This document shows, piece by piece, positions 51,690 to 63,870 of a DNA stretch of 64,000 nt. The DNA is from Aquatica leii (Eukaryota; Arthropoda; Insecta; Coleoptera; Lampyridae). The DNA is taken from assembly GCA_035610365.1 (NCBI GenBank), contig CM069432.1, positions 26,846,354-26,910,353 on the forward strand, read 5' to 3'. The number at the start of each line of letters is the position of its first letter. The first letter of the stretch is position 1. A program made the translations under genes and the position numbers. Below the pieces are notes generated by a model. That model saw only the letters and a program-made list of their open reading frames with translations. It was not told the DNA's origin and made no database searches.

Positions 51690-54600
51690 GACACATAAAT
51701 TTTATTTTTAGTAGCTGAGTATGTTGAAATTGCCCCGAATCTCCAATAAATTCGCTGTAAAAACTTTTTAATTAGCGAAAGCAAGATAGTGTCCGGTAGC
51801 CATTTACCTATAAACAATTGAGTAGAAAAAGCCCTTTAATACAAGTAGAGAACCTTTGTTTCATTTAAATAGATAAAAACGCGGTAATAACGACGATGTG
51901 AAATTAAATAAAATGAAATTGCTTACGATTGAACGAACAAAGTTTCTACAAAACTCAATCTATCTACAGCAAACGTCAACTGGGAAATGAAAATCCAGCG
52001 AGTGTCGGACACGAAAGCTACATTGTGTTATCAGTGGCACGCTCCTGCCAGTGCAGTAGAAGAGTATTTTTACAAAACGCAAAAAATCTGACGTTATTAC
52101 TTAATAGAACACGTAACAATCTATCGCAAAAAACTACCAAGTCGTTTTTGAAATTACTTACACGAATACGTTTACTACGAAACCCAGAACAATGCAGATA
52201 AATTTATATATCAAAAGCTTAATTTTTTTTAGTGCATCGTATAGTTTCTTTATTTAAAATTAATTACGTATCACTTTAACAGTAAACCTACATTTAATTT
52301 AACAGTAACTGTAAGTTTTTCTTTAAAAAGATACACTTTTATTTGTAGGTGTTTATCAAATTTTTTGTTTGCCTTGTTTAGTTTTGTTATCACTTACATT
52401 ACACCACATTTTTACATAACCTTGTATTGTTGGAAATGTACATATTGTTACGTGCAAAAGCTGAAAAAATGAAACTTGCCTGAATTAAAGTAACTTAAAC
52501 GAGATTTTGCCGGTGCTCAGTGAAGATGGGTGTGTGATATATTTAAAATTCCGTGACCGTTTGGAAAATTTTATAGTAAACGAAAACAAAAATTAAAATG
52601 AAAGAGCGCCAGGAATGTATAAACCTCTAATGGACTACAGGCTTTTGCCAACCAAAAGTCCGTTCCAAATGGATACACTCAAACGAGACTTACTTAAAGT
52701 GTATCACACGAAAATCTGTAATCTTAAAATTCACATAGCGAAGGCCGACTAAATAAAACTTTGTTACATTTACCAATTTAACATTTATTACATAATTCGA
52801 AATAAAATAAAATTGATAAGCCAGCAAATTACATTATATTAAATTTGAATTAATTTTAATTAAAACAAAACTTTAATAGAAAAAAAAATACATATTAACA
52901 AAATAAAATAAATTTCGTAACTGTTTAAGATAAAACAAAAATTGAAATTCTTCATACTATGGTACGTAATTAATAAATTTTTCTGGTTTAACGTCGATAA
53001 AACATTTTAAACGTTGCTTACATATGGTCTTTTACTTTTGTTGTTTAGTAATAGAAATTATAAAATTTAATAAAAAAACAAATTAAAATTAGCACAAACA
53101 AACGCCATAAAATGTTTGGCGTTCACTAGCAGTGAACTCTCATCATAATTAATTTCAAAGCTTTTCCATCACTGTACTCGTGAATAAATAACTTCATCGG
53201 TAATCAATAAATACCTTAAAATTTTGTTCGTAGACGGACTCTTTAGGCCAGTTAACGTCGGCAGGAACTTTGATAGGGAACCCCAACCAATTGACAAGTT
53301 ACCGCTGGAAGATTTTTAATAAGCCACCACCAAGGCGAAGATAAAACCGCTTCGCACAACTAAACGATCACAATTCTACATTACGTAAAAATAAAACCTG
53401 AAATCTCGTGAAATTTTTAAAAGCCGTACATTTTACGAACTAGGAGAAACAAATCTCCACTAACTGAACTAAGAATTCACTGTTTTCTGCATAACTTTAG
53501 CGGATACCTTTACATCTTAAGGGTTGATTTTCAGTAATTGAAAACTTGTTAATTAATTCTTTTTTCAAAACCAAAACCATCTACTTTTATGTCTGTGCGT
53601 GCCCACCTCCGTAAAAAACCGTGACCGAAATCTTTGTGAAAGAAAACAGTAAAACAAACACGTGGAAAAAGATGCAAACAGATTTAATTAAGACGTAGAA
53701 GTAAAGTTTGAAGGCGGCCTTTCCCGTGTCAAGATGCAATGTTAACAAAAAAATACCAAAATCAAAAGATTTAATTACACTAATAAAGATTAACTTGTTG
53801 AAACTATCGGAAATAATAAATTATAAAATTAAACATGCCTCAATTCTAAATGTGCTAAGAACGTAGTTAATACAAAGAACTTTTAAACCAACTTAAGATA
53901 AAGAAACTGCTAAAATATATTTAATTACAATCGTATCTCAAAAGGGAAACTTAAATTAGATACAACTGGAATTTTACCAGAACAAAGAAAATGCCAAATC
54001 AACGTAAATACAGAATACGTAAGTATATGTAGCGTAATAATTTCGAATTAATTAAATATAATTTTTTTACAGATTCAATTGACAAAGATGGATTTACAAA
54101 CAATTAAATTAACGTGAAATTACTTAAACAATCCCAAAGTACACAAAACAAATAAAATCTACATAAATATTTTGTGCAAAGATAAAAAGTAGTGAAATTT
54201 GTATGTTAATGAGAACATGAGTTTCGTCGTAGAACCACAACGGCACAGATCGCTGGCAACATCAAGGAAGTATTTAGCACTGTTACAACAAACATTCGTT
54301 AGTTTAACAAACTCCGTTTTGGAAGCTGGCTAACAAACCACGTAGACGACCTGAGACTGTGATAACGATCGCTTAAAAGTCGCGGTGGAAACGAATCCCG
54401 GTGAACGTGCATTTAAAATATCGTTAATGTTCGGTGTAACCAAGAAAACAATATTGACTCTCTTGGCTAAAATTGGCAAGGTAAAAAAGTTGGACAAGTG
54501 GGTACCGCGTGAGTTGACCTATGTACAAAAAGAACAAGGTCTTGCAGCTTGTTGTTTTTGTTGTGTCGGTACAATAACGATCTTTTTTTGTATGGGATTG

Positions 54601-54838
54601 TCACCTGTGAGAAAAAATGGATCATTCACGATAACACCAGACGTTCATCTCAGTGGTTGGATCATGATGAACTACCAAAACATTGCGCAAAAAAAAGTCT
54701 TCATAAAAAAACTTATGGTGAGTGCTTGGTGGTGCAACTTAAGTGTCATTCTATACAGCTTCATAAAACCTGGCGAATCGATCACGGCCGATGTACTATC
54801 AAGAACTGGACGAAATGATTAGCAATCGTCTTTCCTTA
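51690..54838 (+). repeat. Direct repeat unit, copy 1 (~3.15 kb)
   Basis: Matches 55240-58664 along its whole length, in the same order and orientation, roughly 85-90% alike by eye with many small indels. Landmarks: GTGTCCGGTAGCCATTTACC at 51788, TGCCGGTGCTCAGTGAAGAT at 52508, CACGTGGAAAAAGATGCAAA at 53659, and a mariner transposase remnant at the right end. The rest is noncoding and AT-rich. Confidence 0.85.
54370..54822 (+). pseudogene. Mariner transposase remnant, copy 1
   Basis: VETNPGERAFKISLMFGVTK, TILTLLAKIGKVKKLDKWVP and RELTYVQKEQGLAAC form the HTH and linker of mariner transposases (KKLDKWVPHEL is diagnostic). In a second frame VTCEKKWIIHDNTRRSSQWL and DHDELPKHCAKKSLHKK is the catalytic start, but TCDEKW has become TCEKKW, so the first Asp is lost. 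IKPGESITADVLS follows. It ends within the Y..QLD block at the unit boundary; the second and third Asp are absent. Confidence 0.8.
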
Positions 54839-55239
54839 ATCTTATTACATTATCTTAATAAACATCAAAATGACGTTTTTTATTTATTTTTCATTTTTTG
54901 TTCAAACTAGTTGGCTTTCCAAACGTTGTTACGTTACTTGTCCTGTGCTTACTGTTCTAGAACAGTAAATAAATCACTTAATGACGAGTTACGCCTAAAA
55001 ACTTGTAAATCAAACATACCATCTTAAAAACAAGCGTAGTAGCTAAGAGAAAATGAAGTAGTAGTGCAAAACATTACGTAACACAGACGTAGCTAGACTA
55101 ACGTTAAAGCGTAAGGCAAGTGAATCACATCGAACGACACTCGACCGACAGGAAGTCGCAACTGATCGACGTCCAAATCGAGCAAACACCTGAGGTCATC
55201 AATCTTGCAGTAATTACATGGCCTGACATAGTCTACTAG
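54839..55239. other. Spacer between the two repeat copies
   Basis: No gene. Contains an 18-bp perfect palindrome TACTGTTCTAGAACAGTA at 54950-54967. Not present at the end of copy 2, so it is either unique or lost there. Confidence 0.5.
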
Positions 55240-56679
55240 GTATGAGACATAATAATTTCATTTGAGTAGCTTAGTGTGTTGAAAATGCCCCGAATCTCCG
55301 CTGTAAAAAAATTCGCTGTAAAAAAATTTTTAATTAGCGAAGGCAAGGTAGTGTCCGGTAGCCATTTACCTATGAACAATTGAGTACAAAAAGCCCTTTA
55401 ATACAAGTAGAAAACCTTCGTTTCATTTAAATTGCTAAAAACGCAGTAATAACGACGAAACTCAATCTACCTACATCAAACGACAACTGGGAAATGAGCA
55501 TCTAGCGAGTGTGGAACACAAAAGCTACATAGTGTTATCAGTAGCACGCTCTTGCCAGAGCAGTAGAAGAATATTTTTTAAAATGCGAAAAATGTGGCAC
55601 GTTATTACTTAATACGTCACGTAACAATCTATCGCAAAAAACTATTACCAATTCGATTTTGAAATTACTTACACGAAGAAGTTTACTGCGAAACCCAAAA
55701 CAATGCAGATAACTTTATACATTAAAAGCTTAATTTTTTTAGTGCATCGAATAGTTGTCTTGTCTTGATTTAAAATTATTTACATATGTTTTTAAGCGTA
55801 AACCTAAATTTAATTCAACAGTAACTCTTTAAATTTAAAAAAAATACACTTTTATTTGTAGGCGTTTATCAAACTTTTTGTTTGCCTTGTTTAGTTTTGT
55901 TATCACTTACATTACACCACATTTTCACATAACCAGTATGTTACGTGCAAAAGCTGAAAAAATAAAACTTGCCTGAATTAAAGTAACATAAAAGAGAATT
56001 TGCCGGTGCTCAGTGAAGATGGGTGTGTATTATATTTAAAACTCCGTCACCGTTTAGAAAATTTAAAAGTAAACGAAAAAAAAAGTCAAAATCAAAGAGC
56101 GCCAGGAAAGTGTAAAGCTCAAATGGACTATAGGACCTTGCCAAATAGATAAACTCAAATGGGACTTACTTTACAAGTGTATCACACAAAAATCTATAAT
56201 AACTTAAAAATTCACATAGCGAAAGCCGACTAAATAAAAGCATTGTTACATTTAACAATTTAACATTTATTAAATAATTCAAAATGAAAAAAATGGATAA
56301 GCCAGCAAATTACACTATATTAAATTTGAATCAAGTTAACGCAAATAAAGCTTTAAATTAAAACAAAACTTTAATAGAAGAAAAAAATACATAATAACAA
56401 AATAATTAATAAATTTTTCTGGTTTAACGTCGATAAAACATTTTAAACGTTGGTTACATATCGTCTTTTATTTTTGTTGTTTAGTAATAAAAAAAATAAA
56501 ATTTAAAAAAAACAAATTAAAATTAGCACAAACACCATAAAATGTTTGGTGAATGAACGAAAGCATCGATAACTAGCAGTAAACTTTCATCATAATTAAT
56601 TTCAAAGCTTTTCCATCACTGTACTCGCGAATAAATAACTTAATCAATAATCAATAAATAACTTAAAATTTTGTTCGTT

Positions 56680-57032
56680 TTTTAGGCTTTCGCGGCCATG
56701 ATTTTTTAACAAATAAATATTTTCGGGTTTTGAACCGCGCTCCATATTTACACTTTTTACGAAATTCATAAAACTTAGAAACCTTACAAACTTTGAAAAA
56801 TTTAGAATATTTGACGTTTCGACAGTCATGTCGCTGTCTTCTTCCAAAAAAACTGAAACTGAAGGTATAGGATCCTGACAAGCCTTTATATTACGCCGTT
56901 CAGGTCAGTGGTTCGTGACAGTTTTGATTCATTGGTCTTCCGGAACATGTTTTTTCTGAAGAAGACAACGAGATGACTGTCGAAACGTCAAATATTGTAA
57001 ATTTTTTAAAGTTTGTAAACTTTCTAAGCTTT
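56680..57032. repeat. Inverted-repeat insertion within copy 2 (PLE-tail-like)
   Basis: Absent from copy 1. Arms of about 65 bp are inverted around a centre near 56900: TTTGACGTTTCGACAGTCAT at 56810 and ATGACTGTCGAAACGTCAAA at 56973. CTGAAGA...GACA...TGTC-GAAAC in the right arm matches hammerhead core boxes as found at PLE ends. Confidence 0.55.
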
Positions 57033-58225
57033 AGGCCAGTTTACGTCGGTAAATCCCCTCAACCAATTGACAAGTTACCGTCGGAAGATTTTTAATAAGC
57101 AGCCACCAAGGCGAAGATAAAACCGCGTCGCACAACTAAACGATCACGATTTTACATTACGTAAAAATAGAACTTGAAAGCACTTGTAATTTTTAATAGC
57201 CGTACATTTTACGACCTAGGAGAAACAAACCTCCACTAACTGAACTAAGAATTCACTGTTTTCTGCATAACTTCTGCGGATACCTTTACATCTTAAGGGT
57301 TGATTGTCAGTGATTGAAAACTTGTTAATTAATTCTTTTTTCAAAACCAAAACCATCTACTTTTATGTCTGTGCGTGCCTACCTCCGTAAAAAAACCGTG
57401 ACCGAAATCTTTGTGAAAGAAATCAGTAAAACAAACACGTGGAAAAAGATGCAAACAGATTTAATTAAGACGTAGAAGTAAAGTTTGAAGGCGGCCTTTC
57501 CCTTGTCAAGATGCAATGTTAACAAAAAAATACCAAAATCAAAAGATTTAATTACACTAATAAAGATTAACTTGTTGAAACTATCGGAAGTAATAAATTA
57601 TAAAATTAAACATGCCTCAATTCTAAATGTGCTAAGAACGTAGTTAATACAAAGAACTTTTAAACCAACTTAAGATAAAGAAACTGCTAAAATATATTTA
57701 ATTACAATCGTATCTCAAAAGGGAAAACTTAAATTAGATACAACTGGAATTTTACCAAAACAAAGAAAATGCCAAATCAACGTAAATACAGAATACGTAA
57801 GTATATGCAGCGTAATAATAATTTGGAATTAATTGAATACAACATTTTTTTACAGATTTAGTTGACAAAAATGGATTTACAAACATAAAGTAACTTCATT
57901 AAACCAACGTGAAATTACTCAAACCACCCCAAAGTACATAAAAGAAATCGCACAAACTCAAACGACGGTTACAAGTAGTCTTCTATATTTAAATTTTATA
58001 AAAATATTTTTTTTATGCAATATTTTGTGCGAAGATAGAACAGTAGTGAAATTGGTATGTTAATGAAAACATGAGCTCCTTAGTAGAACCACAACGGTAC
58101 AGATCGCTCGCTACAGCAACGAAGTATTTAGCATTGTTACAGCAAACATTTCGTTAATTTAACAAACTCCGTTTTGAAGGCTGGCTAACAAACCACGTAG
58201 ACGACCTGAGACTGAGATAACGATC

Positions 58226-58880
58226 ACTTGAAAGCCGCGGTAGAAACGAATCCCGGTGAACGTGCATTTACAATATCGTTAATGTTCGGTGTAACCAAGA
58301 AAACAATATTGACTCTCTTGGCTAAAATTGACAAGGTAAAAAAGTTGGACAAGTGGGTACCGCGTGAGTCGACCTATGTACAGAAAGAACGAGGTCTCGC
58401 AGCTTGTTGTTTCTGTTGTGTCGGTACAATAACGCTTTTTTTTGTATGGGATTGTCACCTGTGAGACAAAATAGATCCTTCACGATAACAGACGTTCATT
58501 TCAGTAATTGGACCATGATGAACTACCAAAAACCAAAAAAACAGTCTTCATAAAAAAACTTATGATGAGTGATTGGTGGTGCAGCTTAGGTGTCATCCTT
58601 TGCAGCTTCATAAAACCTGGCGAATCGATCACGGCCGATGTACTATCAACAACTGGACGAAATGATAAAGCAATTGGCAATTAAGCAGTCAAGATTGGTC
58701 AATCGAAGCAGTCTGTTACTGTTGCGCAACAACTTTTTGATTGGCTTAAAATTCAATATTCACGATGCTGTAAAAGCTGCCTTTCAAAAGTCTATTGATT
58801 TCCGGCTTGCCGGTTTCTACAGCGGGGATATAAATAAACCTCCAATAAAATGGCAAAAGTGTACCGGTATGAAAAAGTAG
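58226..58880 (+). pseudogene. Mariner transposase remnant, copy 2
   Basis: Same N-terminus as copy 1 (VETNPGERAFTISLMFGVTK, KKLDKWVPRESTYVQKERG), then decayed catalytic start. It continues YYQQLDEMIKQLAIKQSRLV, NRSSLLLLRNNFLIGLKF and AVKAAFQKSIDFRLAGFYSG with INKPPIKWQKCTGMKK, the mariner C-terminus. The segment with HDNARPH and SPDLAP.DYH is deleted between NRSS and LRNNF, so the second and third Asp are gone. The same decayed mariner was thus present before the unit was duplicated. Confidence 0.8.
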
Positions 58881-58979
58881 AAGTATGTTATACATTGTTC
58901 AATTGTTTCTTTATGTTTATATAAAAAATAAAGTTGATGATAGTTTCTGGTATGAGAAACGTCGGATTAAAAAGGAATG

Positions 58980-59020
58980 CGCAAAAGAATAACACCAGCA
59001 ATGGGTGTTATTCTTTTGCG
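58980..59020. repeat. Perfect 17-bp hairpin
   Basis: CGCAAAAGAATAACACC (58980-58996) and GGTGTTATTCTTTTGCG (59004-59020) are exact inverted repeats with loop AGCAATG. It lies about 100 bp past the mariner end in copy 2. Confidence 0.9.
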
Positions 59021-61161
59021 TATTTTACACTATTAATGTGATGTGAAGTATTCTATTGATAGAAATGAATAAATGATCGGTTTCCATTTTCTGCTGTTAA
59101 CATTTGTCTGTTAATAACACCGGTATCAGAATCTGTTATCTTATTCAAAATCCCATGTAATTAAAGGCGTACTTGCTATCATTTCAATAATACAATGTTA
59201 TCAAAAGTATCATAATATTTAATCGCCATTACCTTTGAAAAAAATGCTAAGAGTTTAATCACCATCAATTTAGTAATTTTGCATTCTTTACTACTACGCT
59301 CTCGAAATAATTAAGACGAGTGCATAGAAACACGAGTCAAATGTAAATTGCAAACAAAACGTACTTGTCTAAAAGATATCATGAAGTGATATTTTTGATT
59401 TTTGGTTTTGTTTAATATGCCATTTGTTTAGTACTCTATTCTTATCGTAAGTGTTTAAATAATTACGAATATTTCAAACCTGAAACAAATAATTGTTTTT
59501 TGTTTACCAAAGTTGGTCAAAAAATCTGTTTAATTTTTTAGCATTTTTATTAAATTAATTTATTTATTAAATTAAATTAAAAATTACAATAGCAGTTTTA
59601 AAACAAAAATATATAATTTTTTCAGTTTATTTATAAAATTTCTGGTTTAATTACAACACATTATATGATAACTAAACGAAAAACACTATAAAACAATAAA
59701 ATTAAAGTGATCTTATTAATGCAATTAAATTGTTAAGTTTTACAAGTTTGATTTAACGAGCTTATATGCTGTCAACGTTTTGCCTACTTTTATAAGAGTT
59801 GTCAAAATCAAAAACACAATAAAGTACATAGCTGTAATTAAGTTGACAAACTTTTTGTGTAAACGTATGGAAATCTGTAATTTTATAATAATAATAGATA
59901 ATGAGCACGAAAATAGTATTTTTTAATATCTATTAGAAAATTCATAACATAAAAAATGTTTATTTATATTTCGATTAATTTAATTATTTATTTGTTGTAA
60001 TATATAATATTCACCATATTAGCACTTTTTAGGTTATGTACCAATCACTCACCTTGGGACCGTTCTAAAGAATATGGGAAATTCACATTAAACATGAAAC
60101 ATAGTAATATCTAAACATTTAAAAATAAACAATTTTGTTAATGAAAATTAACAATTTTCATTAAAAAAAATTATTAATAAAAAATCTTAGATTTAGAAAA
60201 TACATTGTTGCTGCGGTAGCTTAAAGACTATTATAAGAATAAAATCAAATTTCAAGATAAAAATGATTTAGCAAATGGTTCATCCCATCGCTGGCAAAAT
60301 CTACACAAAACCGTTTTATTAAGATACAAAAAAATTTACGAATAAAATAAAGAAAAACCTTCACATGTGCAATGCTAAAAAAGAAAAATTTAAATTCGTG
60401 TAAACATACTTAAGAATTTCGCATCCGAAAGCAGGATAGTCGAGTTCGGAAATCTGTCATTTTGTAAACATTTACTATCTCGCAATTGTCTATTGACATA
60501 ACTTCAATATTTAACTTAGTTATTATTTTATTTTATATTTCTTTACTTGCTTTACTATGTTTGTATTTATTTTATATCGTATGTTTTGTATGTATAAACT
60601 TGAAATTAGGTATTTTATATCACAAAAATTACATGACAAATATTTTTAAAAGAAATCATTTAGCCACATACAAATTTGATTAGCAATTTAGTAAATATTT
60701 TAAACATATGTAAATTATTTATTTTGTATCAAGTTGGATTTGAATCTAGTGATGGTTTAACAAATAGTAGAGCATTAAATATTTTATAACTACTGTAGCT
60801 TTTATACTGCACAATCTTTTTTTTTTCGTTAATGACAAGATTGTATTAATGATAAAAACACAACACAATGTATCTTTATACGTTAATACGAAATTAGCAT
60901 GCATTTACTACGTCTAAAACTAATATTTTGTATGTCTAATTTTCTACTTGACAATGCATCCGGAAAAACTGCATTAAATTCACCTTTTAAAAAAATTTAA
61001 ATATCGAATTAAAAATTATCCAAAATTGAAACTATACTTCAGTTGCCCAACAGATGGAAATAAGTCTGTCCTACAAATGCTGTTGTAATTGGTTAATTGA
61101 AAGTACGCGAGAAAATTACATTAAAAGTCTAATGCACTTCCCGAAATTATTTTCAATATAT
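59021..61161. other. Very AT-rich spacer
   Basis: About 2.1 kb without recognisable gene or repeat. The hydrophobic 65-codon frame at 60486-60683 fits chance in AT-rich DNA. Confidence 0.5.
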
Positions 61162-61613
61162 TGTTGCGGATTTATTTATTAAAAACTAATTTATTTTTAA
61201 CGACTAAAAATACGTTTACTTATTCTAGAAATATGTACACTTTTAAATTAACCGAACTAATTAAATCTAATAATTTTTAATGAAAACACTTACACTAATT
61301 TATGTATAACCGTTGTATAACACTATCACTTTTAAACGAAGATAAGATAACGTCCGTGGATAGCTTCACACTTGTTTACACTAAAAATCACGTTCTCGGT
61401 AGGTTTATCTCACACGCGTGCTAACGACTTATTTATTTCAACTTGATAATCTTCTTAACACTGCTGTATTCGCATTCCAGCAATAACTGACCTACGATCT
61501 GTCTCGTCGGTATATATACACATACGGAAATCCTTCTCGAGCGTTCCCTATTTTTTGATATATCTTCTAGAAGATGGATAACAGCATTTGCAAATCATTT
61601 CTCGAACGTTTCA
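61162..61613 (-). repeat. Solo LTR of the macrodomain Gypsy family
   Basis: 452 bp, about 80-85% like 14997-15453 along the whole length: TTTACTTATT, ACCGTTGTATAACAC, GATAAGATAACGTCC, TTCGCATTCCAGCAATAACT and CGAACGTTTCA. Target duplication ATAT at 61158-61161 and 61614-61617. An older insertion reduced to one LTR by recombination, showing long activity of the family in this genome. Confidence 0.9.
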
Positions 61614-61977
61614 ATATTTCAGAGTTTCGTTAACTTTCATCAGTATTTTTTTATGTGTACACAATTTATTATTTTAAAATAATTTTTTTTTAAAACAGTT
61701 TGTTACTGTTGATATCAAGGTAAGAAATAAATAAATAATTTAAAGCATTATTATAGATCTTTCGCCAACAAAAAAAACGTGAAACGAAACATTAATCAAA
61801 ATCTGATTAAAAAAAGGATTCTAAATATCTATAAAACTTGCAAACATAGCCGACCAAGTAGTTCGAAAACAGATTATTTAAAATTACAGCTACAGCAGAC
61901 GGTAAACTAACCATTTATTTTATTTGCGTTTTTATATACCTACATGAAAAGATTTATATTAACTTTACTTGTTTACA
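61614..61977. other. Spacer
   Basis: AT-rich, no gene seen. Confidence 0.5.
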
Positions 61978-62745
61978 TAGGTGTTTCTGTATCTACTGTA
62001 TACAATGTTCTAACTGAGGTAACTCAAAGACAATATTCGATAATGTTACGGATGGAATGAAAAGCGCCCTAAGACGTATTCTGCATTCGTTTTCTTTACG
62101 TAATGAATCACCAACAGTACAGAAATTTATAGCTTGTATTAACAAAGATGAGAATTTGACAAACTTTAAAGTAACTACGTTAAAAACATTATTGAAAAAA
62201 ATTGGGTTTAAGTTAATTAAACAAATGTAGTGTGTTTGTGATATGCGTTATTTTATAGCTACAAGAAAAGAAATCAACTACTTGAAAAAAATGATATCAT
62301 AGAAGGAGAAAACAAGAAGAGGACAAGAAAATGTATTATTTGGACGAATCTTGGATTAACGCCAGTCATGTTACTACAAAAATTAAGACGGATGCAACAA
62401 TTCAAACCTTAATTCTGAATTATCTACTGGACTTCAAAACCCTTCTGATAAGAGCGATTAATTGTGTTACATATAAAACCAGATATAGGATTTGTAAAAA
62501 TGGTTTGCTTGTTTTTTAATTTAAAAAAAACTAACTATGAAGAAATGAATTTTAAGGTATTTAAAACTGGTAATTTAGTGATAGCAGAGTACTGTAACTG
62601 CTGTATTAGTATAGATAAGGTTTCATATCAAAGCAGAAAAATAAAAAAAATCTAACTTCTGCAACTAAACAAACTGATATGCAAGATTGGTTGACAAGTA
62701 AATCGATTGAATTTAAGGAAAAACAAAACCTCCGCCGTCTTCGGA
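61978..62745 (+). pseudogene. IS630/Tc1-type transposase, heavily decayed
   Basis: In order: GVSVSTVYNVLTEV (HTH), MKSALRRILHSFSLRNESPT, VTTLKTLLKKIGFKL (second HTH), MRYFIATRKEINYLKK, YYLDESWINASHVTTK (first catalytic Asp, as in YLDE.W.), NYEEMNFKVF, then a ruined VVIDNA.YH block (CISIDKVSYQS, second Asp) and KQTDMQDWLTSKSIEFKE. This is the organisation of a large arthropod DDE_3 family with YLDESW and W....I.F motifs. The last catalytic residue is not readable. Two stops and several shifts. Confidence 0.65.
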
Positions 62746-62964
62746 GCTTCAGCACAGCACCAAAAACCAATGTATTTATCACTATGTTAGATTTGGCAGG
62801 TGAACTCAAAATCCATAACGTTTTAAAACAGCGCCACCTACTAGGTTCAATTGTAGTTAGGAACCATCCAGGTGGCCCATAAGAACAAAAAAATTCATCA
62901 AAATCAGTAAAGTTGTTTAGGAGGAGAACAATTACGATCATTAAGATAAGAAAAACTTTGGATA

Positions 62965-63036
62965 GTCTGAACTGAGATTACAACCCAGAACTCTTCGATT
63001 ACATGTTGAGAGCTATTACCAGTTGAGCTATAAAAC
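62965..63036 (-). repeat. tRNA-like sequence (SINE head or tRNA pseudogene)
   Basis: Minus strand has TAGCTCAACTGGTAATAGC, a good A-box/D-arm, and 35 nt later GGGTTGTAATCTC, a weakened B-box/T-arm (GGTTC changed to GGTTG). CTCT...AGAG can form an anticodon stem. The acceptor stem does not pair. A tRNA-derived SINE fits best. Confidence 0.5.
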
Positions 63037-63079
63037 ATGGTACATCGTACTGCACTTCGGAGCATGTGATTTAATTTAC

Positions 63080-63590
63080 GTATCAATCCATGCTCAATCT
63101 AATTGTATCGTAGCTTAGAATTGTTTTAAGTTGATGTTGATGAGTTCTGATAAACTTCGCGTATTCTAATTGTGTGTATACGTAGTAAATTGTTTATCTT
63201 AGTGTACATATTTGAAGCAATGTGTTGTACAAACTTGCTGAAAAGTGCATTATTTGAATTACGATTTATACACATGTTCATTCGGCGGTATTCTAAACAA
63301 AACGTTTTATTTTCAACAATTATTTGTGAGATTGCACGAGACCGGATTGCAAACGTACGTGCAATCAAAAGTTAAGAACAACGCAACAATGGCTTACGAG
63401 TAAATGCGTTAAAACAAAGGCTGACTCGCCAACGCGCTACTAACGCATACAAAACCGATAGCACATGCAAGGACATCGTGTATTATTTTAGTTCGTGTTT
63501 TCAAATGAAGTCTTCTGACGCAACCAACAACAACGACACTCAAAATTCAAGGCTAAGTTTACCATTAAGTTGACTCTTTAATCGCATTGA
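63080..63590. other. Spacer, perhaps decayed Helitron
   Basis: No clear coding sequence. QMKSSDATNNNDTQNSRLS near 63510 could be Helitron protein upstream of the next feature. Confidence 0.35.
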
Positions 63591-63592
63591 AT

Positions 63593-63870
63593 GATGCGGA
63601 TGCAAAATTCCTACAAATTTACTTCATAGGCAATGAACAGGAACTTGTAGACACAATATGCAATAACAATCGCATTTCGAGAAAAAGAATTGTGGTATTG
63701 GTGGAGACATTTTTGAACATTTACAACCAGTTAGTTCAATTGTTCAAAACAGTGTCATGTCGTTTACGCAATGACACTCACTCATCAAAGTCGAAAAAGC
63801 GCCAACTAAAGAACACGCCAATAGATTCAATGCACCTACCATAAATAAAGTCGCTGTTACATCTTCCCAT
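63593..63870 (+). pseudogene. Helitron Rep/helicase fragment (Helitron-like N region)
   Basis: AKFLQIYFIGNEQELVDTIC and YNQLVQLFKTVSCRL match the conserved stretch before the Rep domain of animal Helitron proteins (FAQIYF.GN...E...R......Y....N..V..FK.AL). In a shifted frame KAPTKEHANRFNAPTINKVA matches the following TPAGEH.RRFNAPT.DEVA. One frameshift near 63780; no Rep HUH or helicase motif before the window ends. Confidence 0.65.

Larger units (their letters stand above)
55240..58880 (+). repeat. Direct repeat unit, copy 2 (~3.6 kb)
   Basis: Second copy of 51690-54838. Differences include loss of ~54 bp near 55458, loss of ~65 bp around 56400, a ~350 bp insertion at 56680-57032, and an intact right end that carries the mariner remnant further to 58880. 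Confidence 0.85.

Noticed and set aside
54950-54967. 18-bp palindrome as an operator or recombination site
   Set aside because: No gene or partner site nearby; a single palindrome of this length is not enough in 64 kb.
60486-60683. Small hydrophobic protein of 65 residues
   Set aside because: Chance-level length and composition for this AT content; no regulatory or neighbour support.
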